Source: Rhodocyclaceae bacterium
Lineage (GTDB): Bacteria > Pseudomonadota > Gammaproteobacteria > Burkholderiales > Rhodocyclaceae
Length of the DNA: 64,000 bases
Reading direction: 5' to 3'
NCBI GenBank assembly: GCA_019455325.1
Contig: JACFMQ010000002.1
Coordinates: 455,353 to 519,352 of the forward strand
Shown here in pieces: positions 45,546 through 53,887 of this stretch (within the stretch, counting starts at the first letter, position 1; every line of letters begins with the position of its first letter). The translations under genes and the position numbers were made by a program. The notes beneath the pieces are model-generated. The model saw only the letters and a list, made by a program, of their open reading frames with translations. It was not told the origin of the DNA and did not search any database.

Positions 45546-46700
45546 TCAGACGCGCCGCAGCCGCTCGCCGGCTGCGGCCAGCGTCTCTTCCTTCTTGGCG
45601 AAGCAGAAGCGCACGACGCGTTCGTCGTGGCCGTCGTGGTAGAAGGCCGAGACCGGAATCACGGCGACGCCGACCTCGCGCGTCATCCACTCGGCGAATT
45701 CGCGGTCCGGCTTGTCGGAAATCGCGCCGTAGCGGGCGAGCTGGAAATAGGTGCCGCGGCAGGGCAGCAGTTCGAAGCGCGAGCCCTGCATCTCTTCGCG
45801 GAAGAAGTCGCGCTTCTGCCGGTAGAAATCGGCCAGCCCGAGGTGGCGGCCGGCATCCTGCATGTATTCCGCGATGCCCACCTGCCCCGGCGTGTTCACG
45901 GTGAACACGTTGAACTGGTGCACCTTGCGGAACTCGGTCATCAGCGCCTGCGGGCCGACGACGTAGCCGATCTTCCAGCCGGTGATGTGATAGGTCTTGC
46001 CGAACGAGGAGACGACGATGCTGCGCGCGGCCAGCTCCGGATGCCGGCACAGGCTCTGGTGTTCCGCATCAAAACAGATGTGCTCGTAGACCTCGTCGCC
46101 GAGGATGACGATGTCGGTGTCGCGCGTCAGTTCGGCGAGCGTCGCCATGTCCTCGGCCGAGAACAGGCTGCAGCTCGGGTTGTTCGGCGTGTTCACGACG
46201 ATCATGCGCGTGCGCGGGCCGATCAGCGACTTGACGTGCTCCCAGTCCGGCCGGTAGTCGGGGAACGACAGCCGCGAGTGGACGGCGCGGCCGCCGACGG
46301 TTTCGATGGCCGGCACGTAGCTGTCGTACACCGGCTCGAAGACGATCACCTCGTCGCCCGGGTGCACGAAGGCGGCGATCGCCGTGTAGATCGCCTGCGT
46401 GGCGCCGGCGGTCACCGTGATCTCGGCATCGACGTCGTAGCGCGCGCCGTAGAGCGCCGCCACCTTGTCGGCGATGCCCTGGCGCAGCTCCGGCGTGCCG
46501 GCCATCGGCGCGTACTGGTTGCGGCCGGCGAGCATTGCCCGGTGCACGGCGTCGAACAGCGCCGGCTCGGCCTGGAAGTCGGGGAAGCCCTGCGACAGGT
46601 TGATCGCGCCGCAGTCGGCGGCGAGCTTCGACATCACGGTGAAGATGGTGGTGCCGACGCGGGGCAGCTTGGAATCGACGGCGACGGGCGAGGAGAGCAT
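45546..46700 (-). CDS. PLP-dependent aminotransferase, methionine aminotransferase (YbdL)-like
   Basis: 384 residues, fold-type I aspartate aminotransferase family. Visible are AINLSQGFPDF, NQYAPMAGTPELR, VTAGATQAIYTAI, NTPNNPSCSLFS, ILGDEVYEHICFD, and the PLP lysine in SSFGKTYHITGWKIGYV. The overall pattern is closest to YbdL-type methionine/2-oxo-4-methylthiobutanoate aminotransferases. It is transcribed divergently from mtnA, 50 bp apart, which suggests a shared role in sulfur-amino-acid salvage. Confidence 0.88.
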   Translation of the reverse strand: MLSSPVAVDSKLPRVGTTIFTVMSKLAADCGAINLSQGFPDFQAEPALFDAVHRAMLAGRNQYAPMAGTPELRQGIADKVAALYGARYDVDAEITVTAGATQAIYTAIAAFVHPGDEVIVFEPVYDSYVPAIETVGGRAVHSRLSFPDYRPDWEHVKSLIGPRTRMIVVNTPNNPSCSLFSAEDMATLAELTRDTDIVILGDEVYEHICFDAEHQSLCRHPELAARSIVVSSFGKTYHITGWKIGYVVGPQALMTEFRKVHQFNVFTVNTPGQVGIAEYMQDAGRHLGLADFYRQKRDFFREEMQGSRFELLPCRGTYFQLARYGAISDKPDREFAEWMTREVGVAVIPVSAFYHDGHDERVVRFCFAKKEETLAAAGERLRRV

Positions 46701-46750
46701 GGGCGGCCTGCGCGGAAACGCGAGAAGGAAGGGAAAGCCGTCACTGTAGA

Positions 46751-47839
46751 ATGGCGGGCATGAAAGTCAATGGCACCTCCACCCGCGCCATCTGGCGCGT
46801 CGCCGGCCAGCCGGCGGTCGATATCATCGACCAGACCGCGCTGCCGCACGCCTATAGAATCCTCCGCCTCGCGTCGCTGGAAGACACGGCGCACGCCATC
46901 CGCAGCATGCAGGTGCGCGGCGCGCCGCTGATCGGCGCCACCGCCGCCTACGGCGTGGCGCTGGCGCTCTTGCGCGACGCCGGCGACGCGGCGCTGGCCA
47001 AGGCCGTGGCCACGCTCGGCGCGACGCGGCCGACGGCGGTGAACCTGCACTGGGCGCTGGCGCGCATGCAGGCGCATCTGGCGCCGCTGCCAGCCAGCGA
47101 GCGCGGCGCCGCCGCCTGGCGCGAGGCCGAGGCCATCGCCGACGAGGACGTGGCGCAGAACCGCGCCATCGGCGAACACGGCCTGGCGCTCCTGCGGCCG
47201 CTCGCCGAGAAGCGCGGCCGGCTGGACGTGATGACCCACTGCAACGCCGGCTGGCTGGCCACCGTCGACCACGGCACGGCGCTCGCCCCGGTCTATGCCG
47301 CCGTCGACGCCGGCATCGAGGTGCGCGTCTGGGTTTCCGAGACGCGGCCGCGCAACCAGGGCCTGCTCACCGCCTGGGAGCTGCAGCAGCACGGCGTGCC
47401 GCACACGCTGATCGCCGACAACGCCGCCGGCCTGCTGCTGGCGCGCGGCGAGGTCGACGCGGTGATCGTCGGCGCCGACCGCATCTCCGCCAACGGCGAC
47501 GTCGCCAACAAGGTCGGCACCTACCTCAAGGCGCTGGCCGCGAAGGAGGCCGGCGTACCGTTCTACGTCGCCGCACCGCGCTCGACGCTCGACTTCGCCT
47601 GCCCGAACGGCGAGGCGATCCCGATCGAGGAGCGCGAAGGCGACGAGCTGCGCGTCGTGCACGGCGCCGGCAGCGACGGCCGGCCGGCCGCGCTGCGCCA
47701 GTTGCCGGCGGCCGAAGCCGTCGCTAACCCGGCCTTCGACGTGACGCCGGCGCGCTTCGTCTCGGAGGTGATCACCGAGCGCGGCAGCGCCGCGGCGCAC
47801 GCGCTCGCCACGCTCTATCCGGAGGAATGCGGTGCCTGA
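46751..47839 (+). CDS. mtnA: S-methyl-5-thioribose-1-phosphate isomerase
   Basis: Converts methylthioribose-1-phosphate to methylthioribulose-1-phosphate. The 362-residue protein has the eIF2B-alpha-like fold with SMQVRGAPLIGATAAYG, catalytic Cys in MTHCNAG and catalytic Asp in VGADRISANGDVANK. Two ATGs (46751 and 46760) are possible; neither has a good ribosome site. A TAGAAT at 46747-46752 could be a -10 that gives a nearly leaderless transcript. The stop overlaps the start of the class II aldolase gene. Confidence 0.93.
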   Translation: MAGMKVNGTSTRAIWRVAGQPAVDIIDQTALPHAYRILRLASLEDTAHAIRSMQVRGAPLIGATAAYGVALALLRDAGDAALAKAVATLGATRPTAVNLHWALARMQAHLAPLPASERGAAAWREAEAIADEDVAQNRAIGEHGLALLRPLAEKRGRLDVMTHCNAGWLATVDHGTALAPVYAAVDAGIEVRVWVSETRPRNQGLLTAWELQQHGVPHTLIADNAAGLLLARGEVDAVIVGADRISANGDVANKVGTYLKALAAKEAGVPFYVAAPRSTLDFACPNGEAIPIEEREGDELRVVHGAGSDGRPAALRQLPAAEAVANPAFDVTPARFVSEVITERGSAAAHALATLYPEECGA

Positions 47840-48464
47840 ACTGCGCGCCGAACTGATCGCCGCCGCCCGCCGCATGGCAGCAAGCGGCCTCAACCGGGGC
47901 ACCGCCGGCAACCTCTCGGTGCGCGAGCGCGACGGCTTCCTGATCACGCCGACCGGCATGGACTACGAGACGCTGACGCCGGCCGACGTCGTCTTCATGC
48001 GGCTGGACGGCAGCCACGACGGCCGGCGCAAGCCCTCGTCGGAGTGGCGCTTCCACCGCGACCTCTACGCCGCGCGGCCGGAGGCCGGCGCCGTGCTGCA
48101 CGCGCATTCGCCGTTCGCCGCCAGCCTGGCCTGCCTACGCCGCGAGATTCCGCCCTTCCACTACATGATCGCCCGCTTCGGTGGCGACACGGTCCGCTGC
48201 GCCGGCTACGCCACCTTCGGCACGCAGGAGCTGTCCGACGCGGCGCTGGCGGCGATGGCCGGGCGCAGCGCCTGCCTGCTCGCCAACCACGGCATGCTGC
48301 TCCACGGCCGCGACCTGAAGCACGCGCTCGACCTCGGCGTCGAGCTGGAGGCGCTCTGCGAGCAGTACTGGCGCGCCTGCCAACTGGGCGAACCGGCCTT
48401 GCTCGACGCCGAGGAGATGCGGCGGGTGCTGGAGAAGTTCGCCGGCTACGGCCAGCAGGCGTAG
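47832..48464 (+). CDS. Class II aldolase/adducin-family protein, likely 5-methylthioribulose-1-phosphate aldolase
   Basis: 210 residues. GTG start with GGAGG six bases upstream, overlapping the mtnA stop. It shows the family zinc ligands in LHAHSP and NHGMLLHG, and GTAGNLSVR for phosphate binding. The catalytic segment KPSSEWRFHRDLY matches fuculose-phosphate aldolase (SSEWRFH) better than the MtnB dehydratase. Together with mtnA this suggests the DHAP shunt, where methylthioribulose-1-phosphate is split to DHAP and 2-methylthioacetaldehyde. An MtnB dehydratase role cannot be excluded. Confidence 0.82.
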   Translation: MPELRAELIAAARRMAASGLNRGTAGNLSVRERDGFLITPTGMDYETLTPADVVFMRLDGSHDGRRKPSSEWRFHRDLYAARPEAGAVLHAHSPFAASLACLRREIPPFHYMIARFGGDTVRCAGYATFGTQELSDAALAAMAGRSACLLANHGMLLHGRDLKHALDLGVELEALCEQYWRACQLGEPALLDAEEMRRVLEKFAGYGQQA

Positions 48465-48532
48465 TCGGCGGCAAGCTTCCGCCGGCAGCGCGTCATCTAC
48501 CGCTCTGCCTGCATCTCGACGTCCGCGATGTC

Positions 48533-48549
48533 GCGACACTCTGTGTCGC
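48533..48549. promoter_or_regulatory. Palindromic operator candidate upstream of the sirtuin gene
   Basis: GCGACACtctGTGTCGC, with perfect 7-bp arms and a 3-base centre, 37 bp before the sirtuin ATG. It lies just upstream of a possible -10 (TAGGAT, 48560-48565), the right place for a repressor. A degenerate copy lies at 49365-49381. Confidence 0.6.
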
Positions 48550-48586
48550 ACGACGAGCCTAGGATTCGACGAGGAGGCAACCCAAA

Positions 48587-49336
48587 ATGAGCGAATCCAT
48601 TCCCGCCGAACTCTTCGTCCTGCTGCGCACGGCACGGCATGTCGTCGTACTCACCGGCGCCGGCGTTTCCGCCGAGAGCGGCATCCCGACCTTCCGCAAC
48701 AAGATGATGGGCCTGTGGGAGCGCTACGAGGCCGAGGAACTGGCCCGTGCCGATGCTTTCCGGCGCGACAGGGCGCTGGTCTGGGGCTGGTATGAATGGC
48801 GGCGCAAGCTGGTGATGCTGGCGCAGCCCAATCCGGCGCATCTCGCCATCGCGGCGCTGGCGGAACGGACGCCGCGCCTGACCGTCATCACCCAGAATGT
48901 GGACGACCTGCACGAGCGGGCGGGCAGCCGGGGCGTCATCCATCTGCATGGCGAAATCCAGCGTCCGCGCTGCTTCGCCTGCAATCGGCCATTCGCATTC
49001 GGGCCTGGCATCCCGGACGAACCCGAAGGCGGTCGCAGACTGGAACCGCCGCGCTGCGCGCATTGCAATGGCTACATCCGCCCCGGCGTCGTCTGGTTCG
49101 GAGAAATGCTCCCGCAAGACGCATGGAAAGCCGCCGCCAAGGCTTGCGAAGCCTGCGACCTGATGTTCGTCGTCGGCACTTCCGCGCTGGTGCATCCGGC
49201 GGCGAGCCTGCCGGAAATCGCCGCGCGGCGCGGCGTGCCGACGGTGCAGGTCAACCCGAACGCCACGGCGCTCGATGATGTGATGCGCTTCAATCTGACC
49301 GGCGCCGCCGGAGAAATCATGCCGCGCCTGCTTTGA
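48587..49336 (+). CDS. cobB: NAD-dependent protein deacylase, class III sirtuin (SIRT5/CobB-like)
   Basis: 249 residues, a complete sirtuin. It shows GAGVSAESGIPTFR (NAD binding), ITQNVDDLHERAG, catalytic His in HLHGEI, the zinc ribbon CFAC plus CAHC, and VVGTSALVHPAA. The YEWR near residue 66 matches the YxxR acyl-pocket motif of SIRT5-like enzymes that remove succinyl or malonyl groups. A strong GAGGAGG precedes the ATG. It lies 93 bp upstream of the AAA+ gene on the same strand, and both have a similar dyad upstream. It looks like a housekeeping deacylase, but co-regulation with the accessory module is possible. Confidence 0.92.
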   Translation: MSESIPAELFVLLRTARHVVVLTGAGVSAESGIPTFRNKMMGLWERYEAEELARADAFRRDRALVWGWYEWRRKLVMLAQPNPAHLAIAALAERTPRLTVITQNVDDLHERAGSRGVIHLHGEIQRPRCFACNRPFAFGPGIPDEPEGGRRLEPPRCAHCNGYIRPGVVWFGEMLPQDAWKAAAKACEACDLMFVVGTSALVHPAASLPEIAARRGVPTVQVNPNATALDDVMRFNLTGAAGEIMPRLL

Positions 49337-49364
49337 CGCGGCGCCGGTTTTCCCCGCTTCGGAT

Positions 49365-49381
49365 GCGACACATCCTGACGC
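49365..49381. promoter_or_regulatory. Degenerate copy of the GCGACAC dyad upstream of the AAA+ gene
   Basis: GCGACACATCCTGACGC matches the site at 48533-48549 (read on the reverse strand) at 13 of 17 positions, including TGCGACACA exactly. It lies 49 bp before the AAA+ start codon. Confidence 0.5.
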
Positions 49382-49393
49382 TGGCGCCCGGAT

Positions 49394-49412
49394 GATGACG
49401 GCCATCGTCATC
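49394..49412. promoter_or_regulatory. Second dyad upstream of the AAA+ gene
   Basis: GATGACGgccatCGTCATC, with perfect 7-bp arms and a 5-base centre, 17 bp before the ATG. It could be another operator or a hairpin in the 5' untranslated region near the ribosome site. Confidence 0.4.
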
Positions 49413-49429
49413 CGATCGAGAGATTCACC

Positions 49430-51661
49430 ATGTCCACCACGCGCCGCACGAACAAGCGCAGGGCCGGCAGGCACCATGCGGAGCTTCATCCGCTGGTTCA
49501 CCTGTGGATTCTGCGCATCCTCGTCAACCTGAACGCACACCACGCATTTGTCGACAGGGACGGCGTGGCTGACGACGCCCTGGCCCGCGCGCTGGGGCTG
49601 GGGGATTGGATGGATTGGATGAACGAGGAAGCCAATGTCGATGACGACAATGCGGAGCCGTGGTTGACCGAAGAAAAACGATGCGAAGAAAAAAAGCCCA
49701 AACGCCCCAACTATCTGGCTGAACTACGCGCGCTGCATCGCCAGACGGAGAGAGCGGCCGTCAAAGACAGCGCCCGCTTCGAGCCGTCCACGCCACTGCG
49801 CGCGAACGTGCAACGACTGGCGCAACTGGCGGGCTTGTCTGCGGTAGACGAGCGCATCCTCGTCTTCGCCATCCTCGTGCGTGAAGAGCACATGCTGAGA
49901 ACGGTCGCCCGCTTTCTGGGCGACATGAATCTGGAGCGGGTTTTCCAGTCGGTCGCCGCCGTGCTGGCGGTGCCCGCAAGCGATGTGCGCATGGCCTTGC
50001 GCGGGCAGGGTACGCTGCTGCGCAGCGGCCTCGTGTCCACCAGGAAGCAGCACGGCTACCTCCATGATCTGAGCGAATGGCTGGATCTTCTGTCCGACAG
50101 CTTCGCCATGCAGATGACGCTGGCGCAGGCCGACCCCGTCAATCTGCTGCGCGGCAAGGTCAACCCCGTGGCACCGGGGAACCTGCACTTGGCGGATTAC
50201 GCACACGTGCAGGAATCCCTGGATGCGCTGATGCCCTATCTGCACCAGGCCACGGCCACGCGGAAGAAGGGCGTGAACATCTACATCCACGGCGCGCCGG
50301 GTACCGGCAAGAGCCAACTCGCCCGCACGGTGGCGGCGGCCCTGGGGTACGAGCTGTTCGATGTGGCGAACGAGGACGAGGACGGCGCCCCGGCCGACCG
50401 CGCGGAGCGCCTGCAAGCCTATCGCGCGGCGCAGAGCTTCTTTGCGCAACGCAGGGCGCTGATCGTGTTCGACGAGGCCGAGGATGTGTTCGACGACGGC
50501 ACGCGCATGTTCCTTCGCCTGTTCGGCGATGACAGGAGCGGCACGGGCAAGGACAAAGGCTGGATCAACCACGCGCTGGAAAACAACCCCCTGCCGACGA
50601 TCTGGCTTTCCAACGCCAACCACCTCGACCCGGCCTTCATGCGCCGCTTCGATATGGTGTTCGAGTTGCCTGTGCCGCCCAGGAAGCAGCGCGAAAAAAT
50701 CGTGCTCGACGCCTGCGGCGACATGGTGGACGCGGCGAGCGCGAAATCTCTTGCCAAAGCGTTGTCCGAGGTGGAAACCCTTGCGCCGGCGGTCGTCACC
50801 CGCGCAGCCAGCGTGGTGCAGGCCATTCGGGCCAGGCACGAAACGCAGGGCGTGGATTTCAGCGTCGCGCAAAAAACGCGGATGCTGCAACACCTGATCG
50901 GCAACACGCTCGAAGCCCAAGGCCATGCCGCGCTGAAAAGGCATGACCCCGACCGCCTACCCGAAGTGTACGACCCGGCCTTCATCCATGCGGATACGGA
51001 CCTGGCGGTGGTGGCCGAAGGCATCGAAACCGCAGGCGGCGCGAGATTGTGTCTCTACGGCCCGCCCGGCACGGGCAAGACGGCCTATGGTCGCTGGCTG
51101 GCGGAGCAGTTGGGCAAACCGCTCATCGTCAGGCGCGCATCCGACATCCTTTCCAAGTGGGTGGGCGGCACGGAGAAAAACATGGCTTGCGCCTTCCGCG
51201 AAGCCGAGCGAGAAAACGCCGTGCTGCTGATGGACGAGGTGGACAGCTTCCTGCAAGACCGGCGCGGCGCGAGCAAGAGCTGGGAGGTGACGGCGGTGAA
51301 CGAAATGCTGACGCAGATGGAAAGTTTCGGCGGCGTGTTCATCGCTTCCACGAACCTGATGGATGGTCTCGACCCGGCGGCGCTGCGCCGCTTCGACCTG
51401 AAAGCCCGGTTCGACTTCCTGAAACCGGAGCAGGCCGCCGAACTGCTGCGCCATCAATGCGCCCATCTCGGATTGGCCGCACCGAACGACGCCGACCTGG
51501 AAGCCCTCGACCGCCTGAAAAACCTGACGCCCGGCGATTTTGCCGCCACCCTGCGTCAACATCGCTTTCGCCCCATTGCCTCCGCCGCGCAGTGGGTGCG
51601 GAGCCTGCAAGGCGAATGCGCATTGAAGGAGGGCGCAAAGGCCGCCATTGGATTCATGTAA
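49430..51661 (+). CDS. Tandem AAA+ ATPase of an accessory gene module
   Basis: 743 residues. An N-terminal region of about 260 residues is helical and partly charged, with no recognised domain. AAA1 follows with Walker A GAPGTGKS (about 287) and Walker B ALIVFDEAEDVF (about 343). AAA2 has Walker A GPPGTGKT (about 543), Walker B VLLMDEVDSF (about 598) and an Arg-finger-like ALRRFDLKARF. The tandem layout resembles Cdc48/ClpB-like unfoldases or remodelling ATPases. AAA1 is unusual in having DEAEDVFDDG after Walker B. It is encoded 53 bp before the DUF2779 nuclease gene and probably drives or controls it. I do not know a characterised orthologue. Confidence 0.88.
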   Translation: MSTTRRTNKRRAGRHHAELHPLVHLWILRILVNLNAHHAFVDRDGVADDALARALGLGDWMDWMNEEANVDDDNAEPWLTEEKRCEEKKPKRPNYLAELRALHRQTERAAVKDSARFEPSTPLRANVQRLAQLAGLSAVDERILVFAILVREEHMLRTVARFLGDMNLERVFQSVAAVLAVPASDVRMALRGQGTLLRSGLVSTRKQHGYLHDLSEWLDLLSDSFAMQMTLAQADPVNLLRGKVNPVAPGNLHLADYAHVQESLDALMPYLHQATATRKKGVNIYIHGAPGTGKSQLARTVAAALGYELFDVANEDEDGAPADRAERLQAYRAAQSFFAQRRALIVFDEAEDVFDDGTRMFLRLFGDDRSGTGKDKGWINHALENNPLPTIWLSNANHLDPAFMRRFDMVFELPVPPRKQREKIVLDACGDMVDAASAKSLAKALSEVETLAPAVVTRAASVVQAIRARHETQGVDFSVAQKTRMLQHLIGNTLEAQGHAALKRHDPDRLPEVYDPAFIHADTDLAVVAEGIETAGGARLCLYGPPGTGKTAYGRWLAEQLGKPLIVRRASDILSKWVGGTEKNMACAFREAERENAVLLMDEVDSFLQDRRGASKSWEVTAVNEMLTQMESFGGVFIASTNLMDGLDPAALRRFDLKARFDFLKPEQAAELLRHQCAHLGLAAPNDADLEALDRLKNLTPGDFAATLRQHRFRPIASAAQWVRSLQGECALKEGAKAAIGFM

Positions 51662-51713
51662 GGGCCGGACACATGGGATGATTCGTCCATCGGCGGAAAG
51701 GGAGCGTGGGAAC

Positions 51714-53213
51714 GTGGCGTGTACGCTGTCGAAAACAAAGCTGTTGAATTTCCGGCAATGCCCCAAGCGGCTATGGCTGGAAATCCATCGACCGGAATTG
51801 CGCCAGGATTCGAGCGCGACGCAGGCCAGCTTCGCAGTCGGCCATCGAGTCGGCGAGATCGCCCGCCAACTCTACGACCCGAAGGGCAAGGGGACGCTGC
51901 TCGATCCGCAGACCGACGGGTTCGAAGCGGCATTTGCGCGCAGCCTCGACTTGTTGACTTCCGCCCAGCCGATTTTCGAGGCCGGGTTCCGTGCGGAAGG
52001 CGCGTTGGCTTTCGCGGATGTGATGTTGCCGACGAGAAAGGCAGGCAAGCGCGTCTGGCGCATGGTCGAGGTCAAGTCATCGACCGCGGTGAAGGATTAT
52101 CACCGCGACGATGCCGCCGTGCAGTCTTTCGTCGCCAGAGCCGCCGGCGTGCCTCTGGCCGGGATTGCGCTGGCGCATGTCGACAGCCGGTGGGTCTATC
52201 CGGGCGACAGGGATTATCGGGGCTTGCTGGTCGAAAACGATCTGACCGACGAGGCGTTCGGACGCGACGGGGAGGTGCGTGCGTGGATCGCCGAGGCGCA
52301 GCGGATCGTTTCCAGGGAAAAGGCGCCGGCCATCGACACGGGCAGCCGGTGCGGCAACCCTTACGACTGCCCGTTTCTGGACCACTGCCGGGGGCAGGCG
52401 CCGCAGGCGGAGTATCCGGTCGCATGGCTTCCCGGAGTACGATCGAAGGCGCTGAAATCGTTCATCGAGTCGACGCCGGCCTGCGACCTGCGCGAGGTGC
52501 CCGACGGCTTGCTCAACGACATCCAGCGGCGCGTCAAGGCCGCCACGCTGTCCGGGAAGCCGTATTTCGACGCGGAAGGCGCTACGCAGGCACTGCGCGC
52601 GCACAAGCTGCCGGCGTATTTTCTGGATTTCGAGACCATCCAGTTCGCCGTTCCAATCTGGAAGGGCACGCGCCCTTACCAGCAGATTCCATTTCAGTTC
52701 AGCGTGCACAGGATTTCCCGCACGGGCAAGGTTGAGCATCGCTCATTCCTCGATCTGTCCGGCGCCGATCCGTCGAAGGCATTCGCCGAAACCTTGATTA
52801 CCGCCTGTAGAGAACGCGGCTCCGTTTTTGTTTACAACGCCGGATTCGAAACCGCGCGCATCCGCGAACTGGCCGAACGTTTTCCGCACATGAAGCGCGA
52901 TCTGCTGGCCTTGAACGAACGCATCGTGGATTTGCTGCCCGTGGCGCGTGAATATTACTACCACCCCGACCAGCAAGGAAGCTGGAGCATCAAGGCCGTG
53001 CTGCCGACGTTGTGCCTAGATTTGAATCACGGTACGCTCGACGGCGTGCAAGACGGCGTCGATGCGCAAACCGTATGTCTAGAAGCCATTGCCCCTGAAA
53101 CCGCGTCAGAACGGAAGGCAGAAATCGAACGGCAGTTGCTGGCCTACTGCAAGCTCGACACCTGGGCAACGGTGAAGCTGTGGATATTTTTCACCGGCAA
53201 TACGATCAATTGA
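51714..53213 (+). CDS. DUF2779-type protein: Cas4-like Fe-S PD-(D/E)XK nuclease fused to DnaQ-like exonuclease
   Basis: 499 residues. The N-terminus LSKTKLLNFRQCPKRLWLE is typical of DUF2779/RecB-like proteins. Cys16 with Cys213, Cys219 and Cys225 (CGNPYDCPFLDHC) could bind an Fe-S cluster as in Cas4 and AddB. Glu119 and Lys121 in MVEVKSS form the nuclease ExK motif. The C-terminal half has the RNase H-like exonuclease motif YFLDFETIQF (Asp305, Glu307) and LLAYCKLDTWAT (Tyr478, Asp482), so both nuclease sites look intact. GTG 51714 fits the family start; ATG 51678 is also possible. Confidence 0.82.
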   Translation: MACTLSKTKLLNFRQCPKRLWLEIHRPELRQDSSATQASFAVGHRVGEIARQLYDPKGKGTLLDPQTDGFEAAFARSLDLLTSAQPIFEAGFRAEGALAFADVMLPTRKAGKRVWRMVEVKSSTAVKDYHRDDAAVQSFVARAAGVPLAGIALAHVDSRWVYPGDRDYRGLLVENDLTDEAFGRDGEVRAWIAEAQRIVSREKAPAIDTGSRCGNPYDCPFLDHCRGQAPQAEYPVAWLPGVRSKALKSFIESTPACDLREVPDGLLNDIQRRVKAATLSGKPYFDAEGATQALRAHKLPAYFLDFETIQFAVPIWKGTRPYQQIPFQFSVHRISRTGKVEHRSFLDLSGADPSKAFAETLITACRERGSVFVYNAGFETARIRELAERFPHMKRDLLALNERIVDLLPVAREYYYHPDQQGSWSIKAVLPTLCLDLNHGTLDGVQDGVDAQTVCLEAIAPETASERKAEIERQLLAYCKLDTWATVKLWIFFTGNTIN

Positions 53214-53290
53214 CGGCAGCAGGAATCCGTACGACACCCATCGACCATATAAATGGTTTAAAACAATTTCACCCAACGAGGAACCATGAG

Positions 53291-53887
53291 ATGGCAATGA
53301 AATTCAAAGGCATCGGCGAAGCATTCGAGGCTTTCTTTGAGGAAGCCATTGTCGAGAGAGGATTGATCGACAAATTGATGGAGATCGAAAATGGCTTCGA
53401 GGGGTGGCTGAAACTGGAATTTTATTTCTGGCTTATCAAGCGTTACAATCTTTCCCGGTCAAAAGATGAGATCGGAATGGAGTGGAAAACGCAGTTGAAC
53501 AAAAAAGCCAGCGATTACAAAAAAACAAAACAGTGCGATCTTTGGGTATGTGACATCAATAACCCGGATGATGAACGGTATCACTACATCGAGATAAAGG
53601 CTCCATTCAACAACGACAACAGAGGGAAAATGCTTCACGGGGACAACCTCTCCGCATCAAGCGACCTTTGGTACATATCAAGAATCGAAGCCGGCAAGAA
53701 GGCGCTTCAATATCCTCTCAGCGGCAGCGTTATTATTCTTGGGGTTGGCTTTGATGCCACAGAATGGAAAGAAGCCGTAAAAGACATTAAAAAATACGCC
53801 AACATTCCATTGCGTGAAAAATTGATCGAAGAAGACAAGCGCCACGAGAAAATCAGGTGGGCCGTTCTGACTCACGATTACCGATGA
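53291..53887 (+). CDS. Small AT-rich PD-(D/E)XK-like protein, probable nuclease
   Basis: 198 residues with no family recognised. A restriction-endonuclease-like core is visible: Asp83 in KQCDLWVCD, then Glu101 and Lys103 in YHYIEIKAPF, an Asp-X17-Glu-X-Lys spacing, preceded by an acidic helix (NGFEGWLKLEFYFW). Base composition is visibly much more AT-rich than either neighbour, a sign of separate transfer. ATG 53291 has AGGAA eight bases upstream; an earlier in-frame start at 53180 would overlap the DUF2779 gene. The stop overlaps the WYL start (ATGA), so it belongs to the module. A DNA-cutting role is inferred. Confidence 0.75.
   Translation: MAMKFKGIGEAFEAFFEEAIVERGLIDKLMEIENGFEGWLKLEFYFWLIKRYNLSRSKDEIGMEWKTQLNKKASDYKKTKQCDLWVCDINNPDDERYHYIEIKAPFNNDNRGKMLHGDNLSASSDLWYISRIEAGKKALQYPLSGSVIILGVGFDATEWKEAVKDIKKYANIPLREKLIEEDKRHEKIRWAVLTHDYR

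Noticed and set aside
47832-48464. Naming the class II aldolase mtnB
   Set aside because: The catalytic segment SSEWRFH matches fuculose-phosphate aldolase more closely than MtnB, and mtnC/mtnD are not nearby, so no symbol was given.
48587-49336. Sirtuin as a SIR2-type NAD-depleting defence effector
   Set aside because: It has the full deacylase zinc ribbon and SIRT5-like YxxR motif and no fused sensor domain, so an ordinary protein deacylase is more likely.
53244-53257. ACCATataaATGGT dyad and TTGACG at 53210 as an internal promoter of the AT-rich gene
   Set aside because: The spacing between the -35-like and -10-like elements does not fit sigma-70, and AT-rich local composition makes such matches likely by chance.
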